Origin: Ignavibacteriaceae bacterium
Lineage (GTDB): Bacteria > Bacteroidota > Ignavibacteria > Ignavibacteriales > Ignavibacteriaceae
Reading direction: 5' to 3'
Length of the DNA: 5,888 bases
Assembly: GCA_031292465.1 (NCBI GenBank)
Contig: JARLHB010000498.1
Span: forward strand, 1-5,888
Shown here piece after piece: positions 1 through 5,767 of the stretch (within the stretch, counting starts at the first letter, position 1; each line of letters starts with the position of its first letter). The notes under the pieces were generated by a model. The model was given only the letters and a program-made list of their open reading frames with translations. It made no database searches and had not been told where the DNA came from. Position numbers and translations under genes: made by a program.

Positions 1-1833
1 CGTAAAAGTGAAGAAAGATACAAGCTATTAATCGAATCTCTTCCCATTGCTTTTGCATTGCACTCAGAAGGGAAAATTATTTTTGTAAATGCTGCAACTG
101 TAAAGCTGATGGGAGCAAATAATAAAGAAGAACTTATAGGGAAAGATATTTTGGATTTCTTACGTCCGGAATACAAGGATTTGGCCTTAACCCGAATTAA
201 TAATATGCTAACCTCCAGAGCCGTTCAAAATTCTGTTGAAGAAAAAATTACCAGGATTGATGGTTCGGTAATAGATGTAGAAATAAGCGCCAGCCCTATA
301 TTTTATCAGGATAAAATGACAATTCAAATTGTAATAAATGATATTTCCTGGAGAAAGGCTGCGGAAAAAGCGTTAGTTGAATCAGAAGAAAAATACAGAA
401 AACTTGTTGAAACCGCCAATGATGCAATTATTATTACCGAAGCAGAAACCGGTAAAATTATTGACATAAACTTGAAAGCAGAAAAACTCATCGGAAGGCC
501 GAAGTCAGAAATTATTGGACTTCACCAGTCACTGTTGTATTCAACCGATGATTTACAAAGGTATAATGAATATTTTAAAAACCTTGATATTAATGAACTT
601 CAAAGGACTATTGAAGATATTTCGATAAAACACTGTACGGGTTATCTTATCCCGGTTGAAATTAACAGCAATATATTTGTTCTGGGAGGCAGGAAAATAG
701 TTCAGGGAATCTATAGAGACATTACTGACCGGAAACAGGCAGAAGAACAAATTAGAATATTATCCCGGGCTGTTGAACAAAGCCCGATATCAATTGTAAT
801 CACAGATACTTCCGGTAACATAGAGTACGTTAATTTAAAGTTCACGCAATTAACCGGATATACTTTATCAGAGGTTCTTGGGAAAAATCCAAGAATATTA
901 AAATCCGGCGAAACCTCTGCAGAAACATATAAGCAGTTATGGAAATCTATTGTATCAGGCAACGAATGGCAGGGAGAACTGCATAACAGAAAAAAAGACG
1001 GAACATTTTACTGGGAGTTTGTATCTATATCGCCGATAAGGGATAACAAGGGTAATATTTCTCATTTCCTTGCTGTAAAAGAAGATATTACTGCAAAGAA
1101 AATAATGAATGAAGAGCTTGTTATAGCAAAAGAAGATGCGGAAGCATCTGATAAGTTAAAATCAGAATTCCTGGCACAAATGTCTCATGAGATAAGGACT
1201 CCGCTTAACATTATACTAAGCTACAACTATTTATTGCAGGAAGAATTGGAAGAAAGTTTTAAGACAAAGTATAACTCTATTTTTAATTCTATTAATTCAT
1301 CAAGTAAAAGATTATTAAGAACAATCGACCTGATCCTGAACATGTCTGCAATACAAACAGGAAGATTGAAAGCTAATTTTTCTAATGTTAATATTTATTC
1401 TATCTTAAATAAATTGCTCGAAGAATTTAACAGTACTGCCGAATCGCGAAATATTGACCTGTTATTTTATCCCACGCTGAGCAATTCCGATATCTTAACC
1501 GACGAGTATTTAATTACAGAAATTTTTCAGAACTTAATAGATAATGCATTAAAATATACCAATAAAGGCAAAGTAGAAATTATCGTGTATGAAAATAAAA
1601 ACGGACAAATATGCGTGGACGTTACCGATACAGGAATTGGCATTGCAAAAGAGTATTTGCCCAGATTGTTTCAACCATTTACACAGGAAGAAGCAGGTTA
1701 CTCCCGTAAATATGAAGGTAATGGGCTGGGATTGGCTCTTGTAAAAAAATACTCAGAAATGATAAGCTCAGAAATAATTGTTAAAAGTGAAAAAGATAAA
1801 GGATCAACATTTACAGTGATATTTACCAAATAA
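1..1833 (+). CDS. Multi-PAS sensor histidine kinase (5'-truncated by window edge)
   Basis: This is a two-component sensor kinase that autophosphorylates a histidine and passes the phosphate to a response regulator not present here. The reading frame is open from base 1. The first in-frame start-like codon (TTG at 58) lies inside a PAS domain, so the true start is upstream. Counting residues from base 1, three PAS/PAC units are visible at about 1-120, 121-245 and 246-372. The first two open with near-identical SEE(K/R)Y linkers. The HisKA helix carries the phospho-acceptor H396 in SHEIRTP. The HATPase_c domain shows the N box around N511/N515, the G1 motif DTGIG (543-547), an F box LFQPF (556-560) and the G2 motif GNGLGL (573-578). 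All catalytic motifs are intact. The visible part has no membrane segment and no receiver domain, so it looks like a cytoplasmic PAS sensor. The sensed signal cannot be read from sequence; no cofactor-binding residue is obvious. Confidence 0.95.
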   Translation, partial: RKSEERYKLLIESLPIAFALHSEGKIIFVNAATVKLMGANNKEELIGKDILDFLRPEYKDLALTRINNMLTSRAVQNSVEEKITRIDGSVIDVEISASPIFYQDKMTIQIVINDISWRKAAEKALVESEEKYRKLVETANDAIIITEAETGKIIDINLKAEKLIGRPKSEIIGLHQSLLYSTDDLQRYNEYFKNLDINELQRTIEDISIKHCTGYLIPVEINSNIFVLGGRKIVQGIYRDITDRKQAEEQIRILSRAVEQSPISIVITDTSGNIEYVNLKFTQLTGYTLSEVLGKNPRILKSGETSAETYKQLWKSIVSGNEWQGELHNRKKDGTFYWEFVSISPIRDNKGNISHFLAVKEDITAKKIMNEELVIAKEDAEASDKLKSEFLAQMSHEIRTPLNIILSYNYLLQEELEESFKTKYNSIFNSINSSSKRLLRTIDLILNMSAIQTGRLKANFSNVNIYSILNKLLEEFNSTAESRNIDLLFYPTLSNSDILTDEYLITEIFQNLIDNALKYTNKGKVEIIVYENKNGQICVDVTDTGIGIAKEYLPRLFQPFTQEEAGYSRKYEGNGLGLALVKKYSEMISSEIIVKSEKDKGSTFTVIFTK

Positions 1834-1853
1834 CCGGATATAGTTTATTTGGT
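1825..1853. terminator. 9-bp inverted repeat between convergent genes, possible weak bidirectional terminator
   Basis: ACCAAATAA (1825-1833) is followed after 11 bases by its exact reverse complement TTATTTGGT (1845-1853). The left arm ends on the stop codon of the kinase, and the right arm abuts the stop codon of the opposing dehydrogenase gene. The position suits a shared terminator. However, the stem is AT-rich and no strong T-tract follows on either strand, so it is not a canonical intrinsic terminator. Confidence 0.35.
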
Positions 1854-2726
1854 TTACAGATTACCCTTTGTTGTTAAAAACTTATAAACTGATGAAAAAT
1901 CCTTTTCACCGAAACCCCGTTTTACAGCATGCTGATAAATTTCCTTCACAGTATTAGTTAAATAAAGATAAATGTCATTTTCGTAACCTGTAGTTGATGC
2001 AAGACGGCAGTCTTTAAGCATCCACTTTAATGGGAATTCAGGTTCAAAATCTTCTTTAATTATTTTTTCTTTTTTGGCACTTATAAACGGAGCGACAACA
2101 GGACTGCCGGGTAAAATATCAAGCAGCTTTTCTTTTGATATTCCAAGTGATTCACCAAGCGCCATACCTTCAGAAAAAGTAACCATTGCCTGTGCAAGAA
2201 GTAAATTAATAACCATCTTCATGGAAGTGCCTTTTCCGTTCTCACCCATATAAATTATTTTTTTGCCCATAATTTCAAGTAAAGGCCGGCATTCTTCAAC
2301 ATCATCCGGATCTCCGCCGATGTAAAATGTTAATTCACCCTTTTCGGCAGGTATGGTGGTTCCAGCAACAGGAGCATCAATAAAACGGATTCCTTTCATC
2401 TTTGCTTTTTCTGCAACCTTTTTAGTAAATGACGGATTAACAGTGCTGCAATCAACCCAAAGGGATCCCGGTTGCATTTTCTCTATGAACCCGTTATTAC
2501 CGAAAGCTGCTTCTTTCACAACATCCGGTTCAGACAGCATTGTAAAAATAATACTAACATTCTTTGCCACTTCTGCAGGAGATATTTCAACCGTTGCTCC
2601 TTTTTCAATAAGGCTTTTTGCTTTTTCTATTGACCTGTTATAAACATATAATTGATTTCCTGATTTCAATAAATTGTCTGCCATCCGGCAGCCCATCAAG
2701 CCGAGGCCGATAAATCCTATATTCAT
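1854..2726 (-). CDS. Beta-hydroxyacid dehydrogenase, GLYR1/succinic-semialdehyde reductase type
   Basis: This is a 290-residue NAD(P)-dependent oxidoreductase of the 3-hydroxyisobutyrate dehydrogenase family, a typical full length. It is probably a cytosolic reductase of small aldehyde-acids such as glyoxylate or succinic semialdehyde. The N-terminal Rossmann fold has GLGLMG at 7-12. N30-R31-S32 follows the second strand, and an arginine there usually favours NADPH. The substrate loop reads DAPVAG (117-122), a variant of the usual DAPVSGG. Catalytic lysine K170 and N174 lie in the MKMVIN segment, and a KDCRLA motif (238-243) lies in the helical C-terminal domain. The FPLKWMLKD segment and the SSVYKFL ending resemble GLYR1/NPAC and bacterial succinic-semialdehyde reductases more than classical MmsB; this is by memory, not alignment. 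The ATG at 2726 is chosen because the frame continues upstream only to a TTG at 2810, adding 28 residues before the Rossmann strand. No clear SD is seen. The exact substrate is unproven. Confidence 0.9.
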   Translation of the reverse strand: MNIGFIGLGLMGCRMADNLLKSGNQLYVYNRSIEKAKSLIEKGATVEISPAEVAKNVSIIFTMLSEPDVVKEAAFGNNGFIEKMQPGSLWVDCSTVNPSFTKKVAEKAKMKGIRFIDAPVAGTTIPAEKGELTFYIGGDPDDVEECRPLLEIMGKKIIYMGENGKGTSMKMVINLLLAQAMVTFSEGMALGESLGISKEKLLDILPGSPVVAPFISAKKEKIIKEDFEPEFPLKWMLKDCRLASTTGYENDIYLYLTNTVKEIYQHAVKRGFGEKDFSSVYKFLTTKGNL

Positions 2727-3106
2727 AATTTTTTCATTTATAATTTGTAATAAGTATAATTTTATAATGAGAATATGTTGGTTAAAATAATAAGCAGGTG
2801 TAACCCACAATACAATGCGTTTTAAATTGGGACATTAAACATTTGAAGTCTTATTTATAGACAAACGATTTTATTAAATTATTGAAAAGGGGCACTTTTA
2901 GTTGGCACAGTTTTTTAGTAATTACTTGATACAAATATTATTTACATACGATAGATTTAAATATGGAAATAATTTCACAAACAACAACAATATTCCTAAC
3001 CATAATAATGCTTATATCGTTTCTGGCAGGCGGAATATTAATAAGCAATGAAAGCAAATAATTTTCTGTTTTAACTTTTTATGCGCCGCGTTTAATCAGA
3101 TGGAAA
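2727..3106. other. 380-bp intergenic stretch between dehydrogenase and rpiB
   Basis: This very AT-rich stretch should hold the promoter of the minus-strand dehydrogenase, although no convincing -35/-10 pair was found for it. It also holds two GGCAC boxes 13 bp apart (2891-2895 and 2904-2908), a candidate plus-strand microprotein (2963-3061) and half of a 17-bp direct repeat (3056-3072, with its partner at 3104-3120). No tRNA, riboswitch or strong hairpin was recognised. Other short ORFs here are under 10 codons and are not supported. Confidence 0.6.
2963..3061 (+). CDS. Candidate 32-residue single-span membrane microprotein
   Basis: An ATG-to-TAA frame encodes 32 residues. The layout is a short polar N-terminus (MEIISQTTT), a continuous hydrophobic stretch at about 10-27 (IFLTIIMLISFLAGGILI) with a GG in the second half, and a short charged tail (SNESK). 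That is the architecture of a single transmembrane microprotein. I do not recognise a family and assign no function. It lies alone in the gap between two minus-strand genes. There is no clear SD, but marR and the dehydrogenase also lack one. AT-rich DNA with many ATT/ATA codons produces hydrophobic ORFs by chance, so this could be spurious. Confidence 0.4.
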   Translation: MEIISQTTTIFLTIIMLISFLAGGILISNESK

Positions 3107-3120
3107 TTATTTTCTGTTTT
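3056..3120. repeat. Short direct repeat, 17 bp, 16 of 17 matching
   Basis: AAATAATTTTCTGTTTT at 3056-3072 and AAATTATTTTCTGTTTT at 3104-3120 differ at one base and start 48 bp apart. The first copy overlaps the stop codon of the candidate microprotein. The second overlaps the stop codon and last codons of rpiB on the opposite strand. The repeat is AT-rich, so chance is possible. No mobile-element features flank it. Confidence 0.5.
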
Positions 3121-3556
3121 CGAGTTCAATAACCTTATCAAACCTGCGTCTAAACCTGTCCTCATTTATAAACTCTGCTTTAATAAATGCGGTTACAATT
3201 TCTTTGGCAAGTTCAATACCAATTATTCTTGCCCCGATACACAAAACATTCATCTTATCATGCTCAACACCCTGGTGTGCCGAATATGTATCATGGCAGA
3301 CCGAAGCTCTTGCTCCCTTAACTTTATTTGCGGTTATACATGCCCCTATCCCGCTGCCGCAAATAGTAATGCCTTTATCCGCTTTCCCCGCGGCTACAGT
3401 TTCAGCTAACAGGCGGGCAAAATCGGGATAATCATCATTCTTATCATAAATATGGTTGCCAAGATCAATAACTTCAAGCTTTTCTTCCTGAAGCCATTTA
3501 ACAAGAAAATTTTTTAACTCAAACCCTCCGTGATCGGAGGAAATTGCTATTTTCAA
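3107..3556 (-). CDS. rpiB: Ribose-5-phosphate isomerase B (RpiB/LacAB family)
   Basis: This cytosolic enzyme interconverts ribose 5-phosphate and ribulose 5-phosphate in the non-oxidative pentose phosphate pathway; some relatives act on allose or galactose 6-phosphates. With the TTG start at 3556 the protein is 149 residues, the normal family length, and begins MKIAISSDHGGFELK, matching the conserved N-terminus. Visible active-site features are D8-H9, catalytic base C66 in CGSGIG (66-71, anion-binding loop), H99 in VEHDKMNV, and arginines 134-138 in RFRRR for the phosphate. C66 places it with the E. coli-type enzymes rather than the actinobacterial type that uses glutamate. The start choice rests on an SD GGAAGGA 7 nt upstream. 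An earlier in-frame TTG at 3574 would place that SD inside the coding region and add six unconserved residues. It stands alone and is divergent from marR. Confidence 0.95.
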   Translation of the reverse strand: MKIAISSDHGGFELKNFLVKWLQEEKLEVIDLGNHIYDKNDDYPDFARLLAETVAAGKADKGITICGSGIGACITANKVKGARASVCHDTYSAHQGVEHDKMNVLCIGARIIGIELAKEIVTAFIKAEFINEDRFRRRFDKVIELENRK

Positions 3557-3563
3557 AATATAT

Positions 3564-3570
3564 TCCTTCC
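3564..3570 (-). promoter_or_regulatory. Shine-Dalgarno site deciding the TTG start of rpiB
   Basis: On the minus strand this reads GGAAGGA, with 7 nt to the TTG at 3556-3554. Its strength and spacing support initiation at this TTG, where homologues of RpiB begin with Met. Confidence 0.75.
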
Positions 3571-3582
3571 ACAATAAGATAA

Positions 3583-3611
3583 AAAATAATAAGCAATTTA
3601 ATAATTTTCAA
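3583..3611 (-). promoter_or_regulatory. Possible sigma-70-like promoter of rpiB
   Basis: On the minus strand TTGAAA (3611-3606) is followed after 17 bp by TATTTT (3588-3583), in a very AT-rich context. This would give a leader of roughly 20 nt containing the rpiB SD. Such AT-rich matches are common by chance, and the group suggested for this organism may use a different consensus. Confidence 0.3.
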
Positions 3612-3661
3612 TTAACTTTAATAATATGATGTTTTATATATGCTCTGCCTCTGATATATTT

Positions 3662-3689
3662 TGTAAATGTTTTTGCATTATTATTTACA
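3662..3689. promoter_or_regulatory. Inverted repeat ahead of marR, candidate operator
   Basis: TGTAAAT (3662-3668) and its exact reverse complement ATTTACA (3683-3689) are separated by 14 bp, so half-site centres are 21 bp apart, about two helical turns. The repeat ends 21 bp before the marR ATG and follows a TATATT box at 3655-3660 that could be a -10 element. MarR proteins commonly bind palindromes in their own promoter, and this region also lies upstream of rpiB, so it may control either gene. The family link is established; binding here is inference. Confidence 0.35.
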
Positions 3690-3710
3690 CAACTAAAAAT
3701 TGTTTGATTT

Positions 3711-4184
3711 ATGGGAACACATTATAAGGGAACTGCTAAAGAAATAAACTCATTAAATGTTTATATAAAATTGATAAGGACTTCGGATTCAATCAGAAGC
3801 AGGATGAATTTATTGCTGCAGGAGAAGGGATTAACCGAAAGCCAGTTCAGTATGCTGGATACTTTATTTCATGTCGGCCCGTTATCGCAAAGTGAATTGG
3901 GAAAAAAGCTATTCAAAAGCGGCGGCAATATTACTATGGTTGTAGATAACCTTGAGAAAAGGGAACTGGTTAAGAGGGAAAGGAATAATAATGACCGCAG
4001 GCTTTTTACCATAAAGCTGACAAAACAAGGGAAAAGCTTAATAGGGAAATTATTCCCTAAAATGTTAGCCCCCCTTGTTGATGAAATAAATATACTTACA
4101 GAGAATGAGCAAATTGAATTTCAAAGAATATGCAAACTATTAGGGCTGCAAAAAACGGCTGATAAACAGACAAAGCCTATATAA
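3711..4184 (+). CDS. MarR-family winged-helix transcriptional regulator
   Basis: This is a 157-residue DNA-binding regulator, usual for MarR proteins, which act as dimers and often respond to phenolic compounds, quinones or oxidants. The N-terminal dimerisation helix is at about 10-38, followed by the winged helix-turn-helix. LSQSELGKKL (58-67) is the positioning helix, SGGNITMVVDNLEKREL (70-86) the recognition helix, and the wing is RERNNNDRRLFTIKLT (89-104) with the signature D95 and R97. Helices from 105 onward complete the dimer interface. The SG(G/S)NIT..VD.LEKR pattern recalls the MhqR/HosA-like branch. The only cysteine (C141) is C-terminal, and the N-terminal reactive cysteine of OhrR-type peroxide sensors is absent, so a quinone or ligand sensor is more likely than an OhrR. 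The ATG at 3711 has no SD. It is divergent from rpiB and convergent with the sirtuin gene (24-bp gap), so no co-transcribed target is evident. Confidence 0.93.
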   Translation: MGTHYKGTAKEINSLNVYIKLIRTSDSIRSRMNLLLQEKGLTESQFSMLDTLFHVGPLSQSELGKKLFKSGGNITMVVDNLEKRELVKRERNNNDRRLFTIKLTKQGKSLIGKLFPKMLAPLVDEINILTENEQIEFQRICKLLGLQKTADKQTKPI

Positions 4185-4208
4185 AATCACTTTACAGTAA
4201 TGGACTAA

Positions 4209-4937
4209 TCAGTTCTTAATCTTCTCTAAAATTGCAGGCAGCACTTCACCGGCCTTTCCGAAATAAGACTCATCAACTATATGTGATGCTTCGGTACTCT
4301 CAATATTAATTTCTATAAGATATGCTTTACCTGCTTTAGCAGTATAAATTAATGAAGCCGCAGGATAAACCACAGCGGAAGTACCGATAATAAAAAAGAC
4401 ATCGCAATCTTCAGATGCTTTTTCAGATGCATTAAACTGATCCTGAGGTAAAAATTCGCCAAACCAGACAACATCAGGACGGATTAACCCGCCGCACTTG
4501 CATTTGGGAATCCCGTCAACAAACGGAACATCGTTATTATAAAAAGTATGGCAGTTTATGCAGTAATTTCTTTCAATATTACCATGAAGTTCATATACAG
4601 TTTTACTGCCTGCTCTTCTATGCAGGTTATCAATATTCTGAGTTGCTACAGTTACTTCAGGAAAATAATTCTGAAATTCCGAGATTGCTAAGTGAGCCGA
4701 ATTAGGTTTTGACTCTTTCATAATATACTTACGATGCTCATACCATTCCCATACCATTTTAGGATTCTTGAGTAGTGCATCAAAGTTTGCCAATTCCTCG
4801 GGCTTTAGCTTACTCCAAAGGCCGTCCTTGCCTCTAAAAACAGGTATTCCGCTCTCAGCCGATATTCCGGCTCCGGTAAAAAATACAATTGATCTGGCAG
4901 ATTTTACTCTGTCTATCGTTTCATCAGAAATTTTCAA
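4209..4937 (-). CDS. cobB: NAD-dependent protein deacylase, class III sirtuin (CobB/SIRT5-like)
   Basis: This 242-residue cytosolic sirtuin removes acyl groups from protein lysines using NAD+, yielding nicotinamide and O-acyl-ADP-ribose. The NAD-binding motif GAGIS (22-26) is followed by ESGIPVFRG (28-36). TQNIDNLH (99-106) and catalytic H118 in ELHGN are intact. Zinc ligands are C126-x2-C129 and C146-x-C148; the second pair has one residue between the cysteines where many relatives have two. RPDVVWFGE (153-161) and GTSAVVYPA (185-193) complete the fold. Y66-x2-R69 in WYEHRK matches the Tyr/Arg pair that in SIRT5 and CobB binds the succinyl or malonyl carboxylate, so de-succinylase activity is likely in addition to deacetylation. 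The start is TTG at 4937 because a TAA lies in frame immediately upstream (4940-4938), and an SD GAGG sits 7 nt before it. It is the last gene of a tight minus-strand cluster, 19 bp after the TPR gene. Confidence 0.94.
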   Translation of the reverse strand: MKISDETIDRVKSARSIVFFTGAGISAESGIPVFRGKDGLWSKLKPEELANFDALLKNPKMVWEWYEHRKYIMKESKPNSAHLAISEFQNYFPEVTVATQNIDNLHRRAGSKTVYELHGNIERNYCINCHTFYNNDVPFVDGIPKCKCGGLIRPDVVWFGEFLPQDQFNASEKASEDCDVFFIIGTSAVVYPAASLIYTAKAGKAYLIEINIESTEASHIVDESYFGKAGEVLPAILEKIKN

Positions 4938-4944
4938 TTATCTG

Positions 4945-4948
4945 CCTC
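4945..4948 (-). promoter_or_regulatory. Shine-Dalgarno site deciding the TTG start of the sirtuin gene
   Basis: GAGG on the minus strand, 7 nt before TTG 4937-4935, lies within the 19-bp gap after the TPR gene. With the in-frame stop at 4940-4938 it fixes the TTG as the start that keeps the whole Rossmann strand. Confidence 0.7.
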
Positions 4949-4956
4949 AATAAAAT

Positions 4957-5748
4957 TTATTTGTTCTTTATTTTCTCCAATAAACTTTTAGCTTCAGCCA
5001 GTTGCTCATCATCGTTTTCATCATGTTTCGGACTGTCAATTACTTTTCTCAACATTTCTTTTGCTTTTGTATATTCATCTTCTTTTATATAAGCTTTGGC
5101 AAAATCAAGATAAAACATCCTATAATCAGGACATATTTTTATTGCTGTACTATATTCTTTAAAAGCATTATCCATACTTGCCCATCCAAGCCCTATTACA
5201 GACCTGGCAGGCGCCCATTTTTCACTTACTTTATCATTTGTTCTCGCAAGTATGTAATGAGCAAGCCCCTGCACATAGTTTCCTCCATTGCCCAGGCTGA
5301 TAGCCTTTTGGCAGTCAGCCTTTACGGCATTAACAATTCCCGATACAGAAAAAACGCCTTTAAAAAGAGCAATCCTGCCGTTTGCAACCGCTCTTCTTAC
5401 ATAAGTAACTGATTTATCCGGTGCAATTTTAACTGCTTTGTCTGCATAGTCGTAGGCTTTTTGATAAACGGCTAATTGAGCATCTTTCTTTTCACCTGAA
5501 TTATCCGGCATCTTTTCGGCTACATATACATAAGTACGGCTTAAACGCCAATAGACTTCCCAATTACTCGGGAATTTTTTGTCTGCCGCTTGCAAAACTT
5601 CAAGAGCCTTTTGATTATTAAATTCAGAATCAAGATAGTTATCCCCCTTTTTTAAATATTCTTCAAGTGCCTGCCCATAAGCAATGTTGTAAAAGCACAT
5701 TGAAATAAAAGCAACAGCAAAGACGAAGAAATACTTTTGAATTTTCAT
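4957..5748 (-). CDS. Exported TPR-repeat protein, RMDN-like architecture
   Basis: This is a 263-residue protein with a Sec signal peptide: K2/K5, a hydrophobic core at about 6-20, and a likely cut after AYG (23-25), before QALEEY. C18 is preceded by ISM, not a lipobox, so it should be soluble periplasmic or secreted rather than a lipoprotein. The mature part is helical with TPR-like pairs at about 28-60, 62-80, 90-110 (YQKAYDYADKAVKIAPD), 113-151, 158-206 (AFKEYSTAIKICPD) and 208-238 (YLDFAKAYIKEDEYTKAKEML). A charged tail with DENDDEQ (243-249) ends in AKSLLEKIKNK. A long insert WAPARSVIGLGWASMDNAF between repeats recalls the regulator-of-microtubule-dynamics (RMDN) group of TPR proteins; this is by eye only. 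TPRs bind partner proteins and none is identified. The ATG at 5748 is chosen for its SD AGAGGG and signal peptide; the upstream TTG at 5775 would overlap the preceding gene. Gaps of 19 bp on both sides indicate an operon with the sirtuin. Confidence 0.88.
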   Translation of the reverse strand: MKIQKYFFVFAVAFISMCFYNIAYGQALEEYLKKGDNYLDSEFNNQKALEVLQAADKKFPSNWEVYWRLSRTYVYVAEKMPDNSGEKKDAQLAVYQKAYDYADKAVKIAPDKSVTYVRRAVANGRIALFKGVFSVSGIVNAVKADCQKAISLGNGGNYVQGLAHYILARTNDKVSEKWAPARSVIGLGWASMDNAFKEYSTAIKICPDYRMFYLDFAKAYIKEDEYTKAKEMLRKVIDSPKHDENDDEQLAEAKSLLEKIKNK

Positions 5749-5754
5749 TTGTAT

Positions 5755-5760
5755 CCCTCT
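5755..5760 (-). promoter_or_regulatory. Shine-Dalgarno site of the TPR gene
   Basis: AGAGGG on the minus strand, 6 nt before ATG 5748-5746, lies within the 19-bp gap after the upstream gene. It supports the ATG over the in-frame TTG at 5775 and places the signal peptide at the N-terminus. Confidence 0.75.
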
Positions 5761-5767
5761 TGATAAA

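Noticed and set aside
58..60. TTG as start of the histidine kinase
   Set aside because: The frame is open to base 1 and the upstream codons read as the conserved beginning of a PAS domain (EERYKLLIES), so the gene starts outside the window.
2353..2643. Plus-strand ORF of 96 codons opposite the dehydrogenase
   Set aside because: It is the antisense shadow of a well-conserved coding region, as are the plus-strand ORFs opposite rpiB, the sirtuin and the TPR gene.
2727..2810. 28-residue N-terminal extension of the dehydrogenase from a TTG at 2810
   Set aside because: It precedes the Rossmann strand with no family counterpart; the ATG at 2726 gives the standard length and N-terminus.
3073..3106. 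GCGCCGCG patch as a terminator for rpiB
   Set aside because: It is too short to form a stable hairpin with a following T-tract on the minus strand.
3626..3727. 33-codon plus-strand ORF, cysteine-rich, overlapping the marR start
   Set aside because: It runs through the candidate operator and into marR in another frame, has no SD and has a composition expected of non-coding AT-rich DNA.
4209..4937. Sir2 domain as part of an anti-phage defence system
   Set aside because: It is a complete stand-alone CobB-type deacylase with zinc ligands; no Argonaute, helicase, HerA or other defence partner is visible.
5746..5748. TPR protein as a lipoprotein because of C18 in the signal peptide
   Set aside because: The residues before C18 (ISM) do not fit a lipobox, and a normal signal-peptidase site AYG-Q is present further on.
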